From the NCBI GenBank assembly GCA_905331475.1, contig CAJNYU010002676.1:186001-250000 (forward strand): DNA of 64,000 nucleotides, read 5' to 3'. The notes below the pieces were generated by a model, which searched no databases, was not told where the DNA came from, and saw only the letters and a list, made by a program, of their open reading frames with translations. Within the stretch, counting starts at the first letter, position 1. Each line of letters opens with the position of its first letter. A program made the translations under genes and the position numbers. Source of the DNA: Rotaria socialis (taxonomy: Eukaryota > Rotifera > Eurotatoria > Philodinida > Philodinidae). Positions 11,249 through 22,059 of the stretch are shown here, one piece after another.

Positions 11249-11977
11249 ATGATAATTTATCTTCTTTCCGGCCCACGAAGTTTTTCAACAGCGCTAATGT
11301 ATTCATTCAATCAACGTACTGATACAGTTGTGATAGATGAACCATTCTATCCAATTTGATTAAAGCGAATTGGTAAAGTACAACCACATTATGATGAAAT
11401 AATGTTAAGTTCACAAAACATCGATGCAAACAAGATACATGATAAAATTGAAGAAATGGAAAAAATGAAAGGAAATATTTTTGTTAAGAATATGGCTAAT
11501 ACAGTGAAAGATATGAATAAAAATCGTATATTAAATTATCGTCCTATATTTCTTGTACGTAATCCTGCTGAGGTTATTGTATCACATATTAAACTAGATC
11601 AATCTATAACGGGCGAAGATCTTTGTTTCGAACATCAAGTAAAACTATATGATTGGTTTCAAGAACAAACAAAAGAAGATCCTCTTGTTATTAATGCTAA
11701 TGAATTGATAAAAGATCCGAAGTCGATATTAACAGGACTTTGCGACAAGTTGAATTTACCATTTACAAACGAAATGTTATCGTGGCCCGCTGGGCCAAAA
11801 CCCATTGATGGTGTCTGGGCTTCAGCTTGGTATAATGCAGTTCATCAATCAACTGGTTTCGGTCAACCTAGTTCAACTAAATTAACTCGTGATGATGTCC
11901 CCAGTGAATTCCTTGCGCTCTACGATGAAGTTTTACCTTACTATCGCAAAATTTTATCTCATAGTTTTCTAGATTGA
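11249..11977 (+). pseudogene. Sulfotransferase-like gene with premature in-frame stop
   Basis: The frame from the ATG at 11249 reads MIIYLLSGPRSFSTALMYSF, the 5'-phosphosulfate (PAPS) binding loop of the sulfotransferase superfamily, then DEPFYPI, then a TGA at 11357-11359. The same frame continues without further stops to the TGA at the end (LSHSFLD). The downstream part has the 3'-phosphate motif FLVRNPAEVIVSH and WPAGPKPIDGVWASAWYN. The stop falls where relatives carry a residue in a D-E-P-x-Y-x-x-Y-L pattern. Either the gene is dead, or the base is a sequencing error, or a shorter protein starts at the ATG at 11402 and lacks the PAPS loop, which would be inactive. It resembles the small bacterial and plant sulfotransferase-like proteins rather than animal Golgi sulfotransferases. 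Confidence 0.72.
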
Positions 11978-13261
11978 ATCGATCTATTTTCTTGCGGAAC
12001 ATATTTATTTTATAAAAATGTTTTCTATAAACAAATAAATAAATGGTCGGCTAATCATTTTCTACGAAGTTTCTCAGCTGTCTTTAGGGTTTCTTTATCG
12101 ATCAATTCATGATCTTGATAAGGCCTCTCTTAAACTGCTTATAGGGATTCTTTGAAAGTCCCGATAGTCATTCGATTCATTTCATTGGTTTAGCAATCAG
12201 AATGCTCGTACACGAAAGATGACATGAATCTGACACTGAAATTCTGAGAACTAAATCAAAAATAAGAAAAAATATATCACAGACAAATTAAACGAAAAAG
12301 AGCAACATAGGAGATTTACTAGGACTACCTGACTGGTAGATACCGATATCAACACGTGCACACCGTTTAGTTGCTGAAATATTGTTTCCATCAATGTATA
12401 AATGTATTTTTTAACTGAAAAAATGAAGCATTTATTCATGAACGTGAGCATCAAATTATTCTCAGTAGTTTTATCTAAATGTACCACTATGACCTGCATG
12501 CAAAAGTCTGTTGATCTATTGAGCATTCATATATACTTAGAACCAAGTAAGGACGTGTATCGCTCTTTTACCTATTATAGTTAAAATAATGAAAGCTAAA
12601 TGAAAAGACTAAACGATTTTTCATAGAAGGGCTATCATTCACTATTTCATTGGCTAACAGCTAGACATATGTTGGTGCATTTGTTTCTCTTGTTTTTTCA
12701 TTAAAAAGAATGAAATTCTTTTTTTCATTCTTTTTCTTTTCAACAAAACGAAAAACGCTTGGTAAATATAATCAAAACACAGCGTGTCTTTTGCTTCGCG
12801 AGCATGATTTTACTTCCTAAGGTATTCAAGAGTGAATAGTACTATTGCTTCAAAAAAACGTGCTTTTCCAGCGTGCGTTGCCAGAAAAAGCAGACATTCA
12901 TCGGTAGACGAAATGCAATTGATAAATTGTATCAACTATGCATGTTAGAAATCCGCTGCAACCATTTACACATTACAACAACCGGAATAAAAATCTATAC
13001 CGAGCACTTTTTAAAACATTTCTCTTTTGGATACCCTTTAGTCACCAATATCGAAATCATACTTCTTTCTCTCACTGTATTTTGTTAATAAGAGTTGATT
13101 TTTTTTTAAAATCTGTTTGTTAATATTATGAAGATTACTTTTATTTTTCTATTCTTTCACTTACTATTCTATGCAAATTGTTCAGCGTTCATATGTCCTT
13201 TCAGAAATTTTCCTGTTTTGCATACCTCCATCATTTTAGACAATAATTCATCCTTTACACA
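11978..13261. other. Intergenic, nothing recognised
   Basis: About 1.3 kb of AT-rich sequence. Several 60-90 residue open frames on both strands overlap one another and show no domain, splice structure or coding-like composition. A TTTTAG acceptor-like site at about 13236-13241 lies 20 bases before the next start codon, as in the downstream paralogue, which suggests a 5'-UTR intron. Confidence 0.45.
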
Positions 13262-15672
13262 ATGGCAGCATGCGAAAACGTTTTGCAAACATGTGATCCA
13301 AGTTTGACTCCAGTCGCAGCTAACAGATCGGATACTTTTACATCAAGGATAGCTATCGACTCATCTGGACAGGTCGGTTCGTTCTATGATGCATATAACG
13401 ATCGAGTACTATCTGATTCAAATAAAATTGCCGCTGAAAAACGAACTGCTTCAACGAAAAGACCAGAATGTATCTGGCAATCAGTCAATCTCGATAAACC
13501 TTACAATCTTTTAAAACAGATGAATATGAATGACGAACAACGATTGAATATTGCATTACAAATGACAGAACCAAGTGGAATCGGCGCATTAATCAATTAT
13601 ACTGGTCGAATCGATAAATATACTCGCTTTCTCCGCTACACGTACTATAGTAGGACGGATTACTTGCCAGATAATTTATTTAATTCACTCAATAGAACCG
13701 AACTACAAAGAGCAGATGCTCAGGCTACCCATATGATTGTATTAGTGAATTGGGGCATCGGCGCGGTTGCTGTTTTACAACTGCCTTCTGATGACCAACA
13801 AACTGAAGGAAGCGAGTACGCCCTTCAAAAAATATGTAATTCCTTGAGCGATGATTGCAGTGGATTGAACCTTTCCAACGAAGACGAAGCCTTTCTCAAA
13901 AAAATTTATTGTACGAAAGTCTTCTCAAACATATCGAAACTCACTGAAATCAATTCGATAATTGAATTTCATGACAATATTCAATTATTAAAGTCGAATG
14001 GCGATTCTCTCAGACCTTATAATTATAATCTTTATCCCATTGAAACTTCTTATATTACGAATAATGGACTACAATTTAAATTAATTGAATTTCCAAAAGG
14101 CAGCATACTTAAAATCGAATCTTATTTATTGCCATTGATACTCAAATTCAACTGGTTAAACAAAAATATGCATCAGGATTTTCAAAATGTACGCCAGCAT
14201 CTAAAAAACGAACATAAGAAAATACTCACAGGTTGGGAAGACTCGGAAAAGATGTACGAACTTGAAATTAATCGGATCAGAAAATTACTTGAAGCTTTCC
14301 GTCGGGGTGAGATTGATGAGAAAACATTTCGCCAAGACATACAGCAAGATCAAACCACAAAGCTTAGTTATATCCTAAGCAATGATATTGAAGGTGTGAA
14401 AAAAATGATGAAAAAAGAAAGTCTTATCAAATCTCTCTTAATTGAAGAATTCATTTACACGAATGCTAAAGATCAAGGCATAGAAAAAAACGACGATATA
14501 CAAACTCTTGAACGTAAGCTGTTGAAAGACGTTGGGTGTGTGCGTCTGATCTGCTCTAATGATAATTTATATGCAAAAAATCAAACACAGTGGTGTGAAC
14601 ATCGTGAGCAGATGCTTAAAGAACGTAAGGGAAACAAAAATATACAATTGGTCTACGCTGATTTCTCCTATTGCTCGTACGAGTTGAATGAGTTTATAAC
14701 GCTACCAAGGACTGAAGAAACGAAAACAGTAACTACTCCACCGCCAAAGAAAAAATTAACATTGCAAAAAGCAACATGCGATGAGAGTATTAATATTTTA
14801 CTTCTTGGTGAATCAGGAGTAGGTAAATCTACTTTCATTAATGCTCTCGTTAACTATCTGAAATTCGACAATCTTATGCAAGCGACGAAGAATCTGACGG
14901 TACTCATCCCTGTTTCCTTCACAATTGCGATGGGTGATAATTTTACAGAACATGCAATCAAGCATGATGGAGAGGATACTGTAAGCAATGAAGATCACCA
15001 TGATCTTGGTAAATCAATAACTCAACATTGCAAATCATACGTCTTTACTCTTCAAGACGGCAAAAGTCGTGGGCAAAAACTGCGTATTATCGACACACCC
15101 GGGATAGGTGATACGCAAGGATCAAATCAAGATGATAAAAATATGCAACATGTTTTGTCATACATCAATAATCTGACACACTTGAATGCTATTTGTATCC
15201 TCTTGAAACCCAACAATTCACGACACACCGTATTCTTTCGTTCGTGTTTTACACACCTGATCGATATGTTGGGCGAAAATATTTGCGACAGAATCATATT
15301 TTGTTTTACCAATGCACGTTCTACATTCTATACACCAGGAGACACAGGACCACTTCTAAAAGCTTTACTTAATTCATTGCCGGCTAAACGCATTCCTTTT
15401 TCCAAAGAAAATACATTCTGTTTCGATAGTGAATCATTTAAAATAATAGGGTCAGACATGNACATCTGGTTGAGCAGCTTCAACTGCTCAAAACCCATTA
15501 TGAAAAAGCGAATAAGAAATTAGCTACGAAGAAAATGATAACTGAACTCGATGTTATTTATCAGAAAATTGAAAATGTGAATAAACATCGAATAATCGAC
15601 CTACAAATGAATGCCATTAGGCAATGGCATAAGTATATGATCAAGTATTATGAATATGAAGTGTCAACTTGA
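13262..15672 (+). CDS. SNTX-like/AIG1-type large GTPase, copy 1, interrupted at an N
   Basis: The first 726 codons are continuous. The N-terminal region (to about residue 330) resembles the N-terminal and helical regions of stonustoxin-family proteins: GQVGSFYDAYNDRVLS, then ATHMIVLVNWGIGAVAVLQL. This fold is shared by many non-toxic animal proteins, and nothing here marks a toxin. A GTPase follows with P-loop GESGVGKST (about residue 516) and IIDTPGIGDT. At 15429-15460 the sequence switches to the reverse complement of a part lying farther on in copy 2 (21297-21328), then a single N at 15461, then the normal C-terminal end to the TGA at 15670-15672. About 660 bp present in copy 2 are absent. 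The cysteine-rich segment is therefore missing and the frame breaks. A misjoined assembly gap is more likely than a real lesion. A cytosolic, immune-type GTPase role is an inference. Confidence 0.72.
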
Positions 15673-17648
15673 TGAATAGACTCACAATTTTCATTATACT
15701 TGTAGAACAGTTTCGTGTCTTTATCAACGATTAAAACAGTTTTATTTAATAAGGCTCTGTCGAAAATGCTAGAGAAGAGTTGATGAAAAACAGTTGCATG
15801 AACAGTATCGGACTTAACTGAATTGCACTCTATACAAAAGAATTTGCTGAAGTTTACTTATTGCTAAGGAACGCTTTCTTGCACTGCCAACAAGAAAAAG
15901 GATTCAAAAACTGTGCATAAGTCTCAGTTCGAATTAAATATGTTTTATCAATTCTTTTTATATATTTTCTTTCTATGCTGAAACCGGGGATCTTATTCAT
16001 TGCTATAGCATTACTTGAACACGCAGTGCAATCATACGCATATCCAACACCAGAAAACGACCTCAACATGATTTGCTTAGGTCTGGAGAGGCAATTATGA
16101 AGAAACAAGAAGTTAAATTTAATGAAAATAATGCGCATTCTTAATAGAGCTAGCAGATTTTTAATGGAAAGCATGTACAAACATATGAAGAAACTAGAGA
16201 ACCTATAGTGTATTCTTTACAGATCGGAAAGCTTTGAAGCAATGGAAGCTAAAAAAACTCACTATAACCTGTTCAATATAACTGGAAACTGTTTGGAAAC
16301 GAATTATTTCTTTTGTGAAGCTGATCTGTTGTAACATACAATCAATATAAGTAGAAAACATTAAACAGTTTAGTTTTGGAGAAAATATTCAATTCTTGTT
16401 ACATCTAGTAGATGGTGTGATATTTATCTATGAAAAACATGTTCACTAACTAGGAGCCATCTACAACTGGTTTAGTCAAAATAAGCACCAAAAGTTAGGA
16501 AGAACGGTTCGTCCTATGTTTGAATACAACGGTCATAGATAAGCTACCTATTTGAGGTCATGAATATGATGAGAATATTTTGAAAAGAAAGCTCTGCCTA
16601 AAAAAACGTTTTCAAAATTATTTTCACCCATTGACAAATTAGTCTAAATGTATTTTCCTAACATATGCACGTTTCAATATTTGGGTTCGATTTGATGCGT
16701 TCAAATAATAGAAAAAATTACAAAGTTTCAGTGGCTTTAGCACTCTTGCAAAAGGGCTAATTCATTCATAGAAAATCCGCCTATTCATCATTCTCATCCG
16801 ATTCTCTAACGACTTCACACTATAGCTCAATCGCTTTAAACGAAAAAGAGATATAATATGGACCAGGTCATGTTTAGAAAGAGTGAACATATCTCAATGA
16901 TTATACTAGTTCTCATGCCACAAAACTATTACTACTTCAGAAATATGAAAATCATCAAGAGAGAACCATATTTACATATTACTAATTACGTTGTGCACCA
17001 AAACATCAAACAAAGAAAGAAATGATAACAAATTGGAGCTCTTGAACCGGTAATCTCGCATATTCCGGAGAACAGTTTCAGAACAATCGAAGCAGAAAGA
17101 ATTCTATGCATTGAATATTGATTCCTTTATATTATGTTTAAAATATAACCGGACCAAACCTGTCAGATGCTTCGAATAAATGACGTTACAAATTATTTGA
17201 ATAATCATTGAACAGAAGTGATGTATTTAATGGTATGAGAATAAAGGATATTTTTCTTTCTTAAGGAAGCAATTAGTCAGTAAAAATAGCTCGTATCACA
17301 ATGGCATTCAAGTAACAAGGAAAATAAATGATCGAACACGTAAAAATCTATATTTTCCTAAACAGTAAAAGTGTTTTTGACACAGAATGTCGAGTAATCA
17401 ACCATTTCTCTTTCAATAGTGGCCTAACCATGAAAGAGATTTTATAAATATAATATACAATTTGAACTTTCCATATGTTGAAGTTACCGGTACTAAGATT
17501 AACAGCATCTGTTAGTTGCTTGGTGCATTCACCATCACGTAGCCTCTCGATTTTTGTATGTAACATAACGACTCGAATTTGTTACTGCTAGAGAATATTT
17601 TATTTCGTTAATATGCTCTTTTTCTCTCTCCAAAGTATCGATGTGTTT

Positions 17649-17890
17649 GTGTACTCAAAAAGTGAGTACACTCTGGATTCGGTCAGCCTATCCAACCCTC
17701 CGTCCGTTACCACGATAACTCTTCAAAGTCTCATCCAATTGTCATGAAATTTTGTACACAGAATGATCCCATCAGTATCTCAGTCGAGTTCGAAGATGAG
17801 AAGGATCCGTCAGGAAATGGCTGAGTTATCGTAAAAATTGTCATTATTGCTCAGACCATCCCTGAGAGGGGGGGGGGTTGGTACAGGGAT
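17649..17890. repeat. Inverted-repeat segment with G run
   Basis: It begins with an 8-bp hairpin, GTGTACTC (17649-17656) and GAGTACAC (17664-17671). It then carries CACGATAACTC (17711-17721) matched by GAGTTATCGT (17823-17832) about 100 bp on, followed by a run of about 10 G near 17871-17880. The GTGTAC tip and the G run echo the fold-back element at 4960-5090, so this may be a related, more decayed repeat. Boundaries are uncertain. Confidence 0.45.
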
Positions 17891-18400
17891 TTTTACAAAA
17901 AAACGTTTTTTATCATAATTATACACAACAGATATAAAGCACCTTAATTTTTGAAGAACACATAACAATCGGATGCAAATCCGATGTTTCCGTATTTATT
18001 TATGCTTAAAATGTGAAGTTGGAATCCAAATAAAAAAATGTTTGCTTTCTTTAATCGACGCACATATACTAAATTCAGTGAAAGATAAAGAGAAATAAAA
18101 CAGCCAAAGTCAATGTGAGAAATAGTTGCTCAATTAAAATCGATATCATCACGAGTAGGCTGTATGATGGTGACATCTAATGTCATTTATTTTCATCGTT
18201 TATAGTTGTATAAGGTTTGTAATTTTCGGAGACTTTTCCGCTAAGATCCTATTACTATGAAATTATCTACCAAAAGTGGCAGGTGCTTCACAATTACTAA
18301 TATTTTTATGAAGTTTAGAACTATATCTTATTAGCGATATAATTCATTGAACTTAAACATATTATATATAACATACAACACACTGCAGCTTTATAATCTA

Positions 18401-18440
18401 GGAAGTGACTATCTACACATATGTGCACATAGTCACTTCC
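18401..18440. repeat. 40-bp near-perfect palindrome
   Basis: Two perfect 12-base arms, GGAAGTGACTAT and ATAGTCACTTCC, flank a 16-base core centred on ACATATGT that is itself mostly symmetrical. It lies 560 bp upstream of the second GTPase gene. It could be a cruciform-forming site or a repeat remnant. Confidence 0.75.
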
Positions 18441-18647
18441 ATTAACAAAATAACATATATGCAGGAAAACGCTTTTTGTTAGAAATGTTATCGCACGAAT
18501 TCTTAAAAACGTCTTGATGTTTTTTTTATTATTATCTTTCACATTTTCTTTCACGTGTCATAGACTTATTCGATACAAAGAAAGGAATTCTTTCTTCCCC
18601 TACTATACGAAAAATGAGACAACACAGCCATACTGATAATAAAGCAA

Positions 18648-18930
18648 ATGTATTTGCCCGTGGAGACACCTTCAGTTGCCGAGGAATTCGAAAGTAATTA
18701 TTATAAACTTTTTTAACAAAAGCTCTGTTTCAGGAAAAATAACTACCACGTCTTGGAATCCGGGCGAATATTTTCAGAGTTTGTACGAACGCGAAGGACG
18801 AAGAAATACTTTACAGTACTCTCTTGAACAATTAATTAATATAGGCATGGCGGCTTCCCGATTTGCTGTTTTTAAATATTACTTGCAGTTATTTCGTATC
18901 TCACATAACTCACTTTACTATATAATATAA
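18648..18930 (+). CDS. Possible small two-exon gene (weak)
   Basis: Joining 18648-18693 to 18734-18930 across a 40-bp GT..AG intron gives an in-phase frame of about 80 residues. It includes TTTSWNPGEYFQSLYEREGR, which has coding-like composition, but its C-terminal third looks like untranslated DNA. No family was recognised. It could also be 5' sequence of the next gene, a pseudogene piece, or chance. Confidence 0.22.
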
Positions 18931-18999
18931 TGATCGTGGAGCACTTAATTGTTTCATTTGTTTTGATATTTGTAGACAGCAACTTGTAAATCTAAAACA

Positions 19000-21900
19000 A
19001 TGCATGAGAATGACAACGTTTTACCATCATGCTGTTCAGATTTATCTGTAACTGCAGCTTGCTTGTCGAGTCCTTTCATTCAAAGGAGAGCTGTTGGTTC
19101 ATCAGGACGAATCAGTTGGCTATATGATGCGATTAATGATCAAATAATTTCAGGCCCGAATGTATTTAACGATTCGACAGTGACATTTTCATGTCAACGA
19201 AAAGAATGTTTCATGAAACCATGCGATCCAAATCTACGTAGTAATCTATTAAAATGGTGCAACACAGAGGATGAATTACGGCTGAGTGTTGCTTTACAAC
19301 TATGTGAATCAAAGGGAATCGGTGAATTCATCAACTATTCTGGTTCAATCGATGAATATACCCGTTTTCTCTGCTACACCCATCATCAAACAACAGAATA
19401 CTTCAAAGATGAAGTGTTCACATCAAACACAATCAAACCTCGAAAACTAGTTATTGACGCTACTCATGCGATTGTATTAGTTAATTTTGGAATCGAAGCG
19501 CTTGTCGTTTTACAACTCCCCCCTGACGATGAACAAGTTCAAACGATTGATCATGCCTTAGAACGACTATGCACTTTATTGAAGGGTGATCAACAAGATG
19601 TGACGTTATCCGACGAACATATAGAGTCACTCGAAAAAATACTTCAGATAAAAGTCTTTTCGAATACGGCTGAACTCACTGGAGTTAAATCAGTATTAGA
19701 TTTACATCCGAAAATTCAATCATCTTTAAAGAATGAGCATCTTCTCAAACCTCTAAATTACAATTTATGTCCAATTAATTATATTTATGATACGAGGGAT
19801 GAAAACAAATATACATTCACCGAGCTGAGTAACGCAGATGTCATCGCAATAGAATCTTATTTACTTCCATTCTCAGTCGATTTAAAAAATGTAGCAAGAG
19901 CAATGGGTCAGAGCTACCCAAATCTACGTCAGCATCTTAAGGGCGAACATAAGAACATGCTTACAAGTTATCAACAATTGAAAGCAATGTACAATAATGA
20001 AATTCATCGAATTCGAAAATTAGTTATCGACATTCGTCGTGGTGATATCAAGGAGAGCAAGATCCACGAAGAATTAAGCAATGACCTAGAAGATAATTCA
20101 AGAAAGATGCTTGCGGATTTTCGCAATCAACTTAAGAAAATACAAAAGAAAGATAGTTTCATAGAAGATTTGTCAGAAAAAGGATTTATATATCAGAATG
20201 CGGCGGATCGAGAGATATATGCAGACGATAATAGACAAGTACTTGAACAGAAAGTATTGGGAGGTGCTACATCGACACATATTATTTGCTCTAATGATAC
20301 TTTATATGAGAAAAGTCAATCAAAGTGGCATACTCTTTGCGATCAATTGCTAAAAGAGCGTGAAGGAAATCCTCAACTAAACTTAATCTACGTTGACTTC
20401 TCATATGTTCCTTACAAACTGAATGATTTCATCATTTTACCTACTACTGAAATTATCAGTAACTTAGATGAAACACAACCGATCACAGCACCGAAATCAG
20501 AACGATCGAAAAGTGTTGAACCTATCAATATTTTACTTCTTGGTGAATCAGGAGTAGGTAAATCTACTTTCATTAATGCTTTCGTTAACTATCTAAAATT
20601 CGACGATCTAAAACAAGCGGAGAAGAATCCAACTGTGCTCATCCCTGTTTCATTCATGATAACAGTTGATGATAATTTTACAGAACGAGTAGTGAAATAT
20701 GAGTGTGCGGATGATTTAAACAATGAAGATCATGATAACCTTGGTAAATCAATAACTCAGCATTGCAAATCATACGTCTTTACTCTTCAAGACGGTAGAA
20801 ATCGTGGACAAAAACTGCGTATTATCGACACACCTGGGATTGGTGATACAGAAGGATTAAATCAAGATGATAAAAATATGCAACATGTTTTATCATACAT
20901 CAATAATCTGACACACTTGAATGCTATTTGTATCCTCTTGAAGCCAAACAATTCACGTCTCACCGTATTCTTCCGTTCGCGTTTTACACAACTGATCGAT
21001 ATGTTGGGCGAAAATATTTGTGACAGAATCTTATTTTGTTTTACCAATGCACGTTCTACATTCTATACACCAGGAGATACAGGACCACTTCTAAAAGCTT
21101 TACTTAATTCATTGCCGGCTAAACGCATTCCTTTTTCCAAAGAAAATACATTCTGTTTCGATAGTGAATCATTTCGTTACTTAGTGGCAAAATTGAATCG
21201 AATCAAGTTCAACAGTATGGAAGAAGCAGACTATAACGGTAGCTGGGAGAAGTCAATGACGGAATTAAATCGTCTTATCGGATATATTCACAGTAACATG
21301 TCTGACCCTATTATTTTAAATGATTCACATTCAGCGAAGCATGCACAACTCATGATTAATTCAACGATTCGACCTATGTTAGAAGCAATGAGAAATACTC
21401 TTCGTAATATTATTTTATTGAATGAACGATGGCATAAAACTTGTATAGAGTTATGTCCAAAAATTATCAAAGGTACAACTGCTATTTGTTTGGAGTGTCC
21501 GCGTAAACGTATTAAAATTTGTGACTTTTGGGTCGCTACAGATGGATTACATGTCGTTCAGAATAAATGTCGAACTTGTCAATGTGATCCATCTCAGCAT
21601 TATCGCATTGATTATGAACTTGAATATAAGGAAATCGAGAATTCAGCGAAACCGACTGAGGAAGATATGAGAAAAGTCTTGCATAATTTGTGTGAAGCAA
21701 GTGCAGAATTCAGTTATTTTCTTTTACAATCAGCCGGTAACTCTCAACATGATCCGTTCTTTTTAGGCTTCGAGAGAATGATCAAAGAAGAAAGTGATAT
21801 CTGTGATGAGAAGACGTCATACAAGTTCAACTTACATCTGGTTGAGCAGCTTCAACTGCTCAAAACCCATTATGAAAAAGCGAATAAGAAATTAGCTACG

Positions 21901-22059
21901 AAGAAAATGATAACTGAACTCGATGTTATTTATCAGAAAATTGAAAATGTGAATGAACATCGAATGATCAAGCAGCAAATGAACGCTATTCAAGGATGGT
22001 ACAAATTTATGACAAAATATTATGAAAGTGATGTACCAATAAACAAAGGAAATCAGTAG
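19000..22059 (+). CDS. SNTX-like/AIG1-type large GTPase, copy 2, intact, 1019 aa
   Basis: Single coding exon. Residues about 28-330 match the layout of stonustoxin-family N-terminal and helical regions (SSGRISWLYDAINDQIISGP; ATHAIVLVNFGIEALVVLQL). About 410-470 is a thioredoxin-like or linker stretch (LNLIYVDFSYVPYKL). The GTPase follows with P-loop GESGVGKS (515-522) and DTPGIGDT (610-617), both typical of AIG1/GIMAP-like GTPases. From about 815 to 870 is a cysteine/histidine cluster (C...CLEC...C...CRTCQC...H) likely to bind zinc, and then a helical C-terminal tail. The same domain order occurs in many invertebrate proteins of unknown function. There is no signal peptide, so it is probably cytosolic. 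TTTGTAG lies 23 bases upstream of the ATG, as in copy 1, so the coding exon probably follows a 5'-UTR intron. The role is unknown; immune-type GTPase is the usual guess. Confidence 0.82.
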   Translation: MHENDNVLPSCCSDLSVTAACLSSPFIQRRAVGSSGRISWLYDAINDQIISGPNVFNDSTVTFSCQRKECFMKPCDPNLRSNLLKWCNTEDELRLSVALQLCESKGIGEFINYSGSIDEYTRFLCYTHHQTTEYFKDEVFTSNTIKPRKLVIDATHAIVLVNFGIEALVVLQLPPDDEQVQTIDHALERLCTLLKGDQQDVTLSDEHIESLEKILQIKVFSNTAELTGVKSVLDLHPKIQSSLKNEHLLKPLNYNLCPINYIYDTRDENKYTFTELSNADVIAIESYLLPFSVDLKNVARAMGQSYPNLRQHLKGEHKNMLTSYQQLKAMYNNEIHRIRKLVIDIRRGDIKESKIHEELSNDLEDNSRKMLADFRNQLKKIQKKDSFIEDLSEKGFIYQNAADREIYADDNRQVLEQKVLGGATSTHIICSNDTLYEKSQSKWHTLCDQLLKEREGNPQLNLIYVDFSYVPYKLNDFIILPTTEIISNLDETQPITAPKSERSKSVEPINILLLGESGVGKSTFINAFVNYLKFDDLKQAEKNPTVLIPVSFMITVDDNFTERVVKYECADDLNNEDHDNLGKSITQHCKSYVFTLQDGRNRGQKLRIIDTPGIGDTEGLNQDDKNMQHVLSYINNLTHLNAICILLKPNNSRLTVFFRSRFTQLIDMLGENICDRILFCFTNARSTFYTPGDTGPLLKALLNSLPAKRIPFSKENTFCFDSESFRYLVAKLNRIKFNSMEEADYNGSWEKSMTELNRLIGYIHSNMSDPIILNDSHSAKHAQLMINSTIRPMLEAMRNTLRNIILLNERWHKTCIELCPKIIKGTTAICLECPRKRIKICDFWVATDGLHVVQNKCRTCQCDPSQHYRIDYELEYKEIENSAKPTEEDMRKVLHNLCEASAEFSYFLLQSAGNSQHDPFFLGFERMIKEESDICDEKTSYKFNLHLVEQLQLLKTHYEKANKKLATKKMITELDVIYQKIENVNEHRMIKQQMNAIQGWYKFMTKYYESDVPINKGNQ

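Larger units (their letters stand above)
15673..18999. other. Intergenic between the GTPase copies; inverted repeats
   Basis: 3.3 kb with no firm gene. It contains a GTGTACTC/GAGTACAC hairpin (17649-17671), an inverted pair with a G run (17707-17890), a 40-bp near-palindrome (18401-18440) and a weak two-exon candidate at 18648-18930. The motif AACGGTTCGTCCTAT occurs near 16503 and again near 22228, downstream of both GTPase copies, so the duplication may include 3' flank. Confidence 0.5.

Noticed and set aside
11357-11359. Selenocysteine reading of the in-frame TGA
   Set aside because: No SECIS-like structure was recognised downstream, and relatives have no cysteine at this place.
14813-15312. 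Minus-strand open frames of about 60 residues in GTPase copy 1 (and the same in copy 2)
   Set aside because: Shadows of the GTPase coding strand; they appear in both copies only because the DNA is nearly identical.
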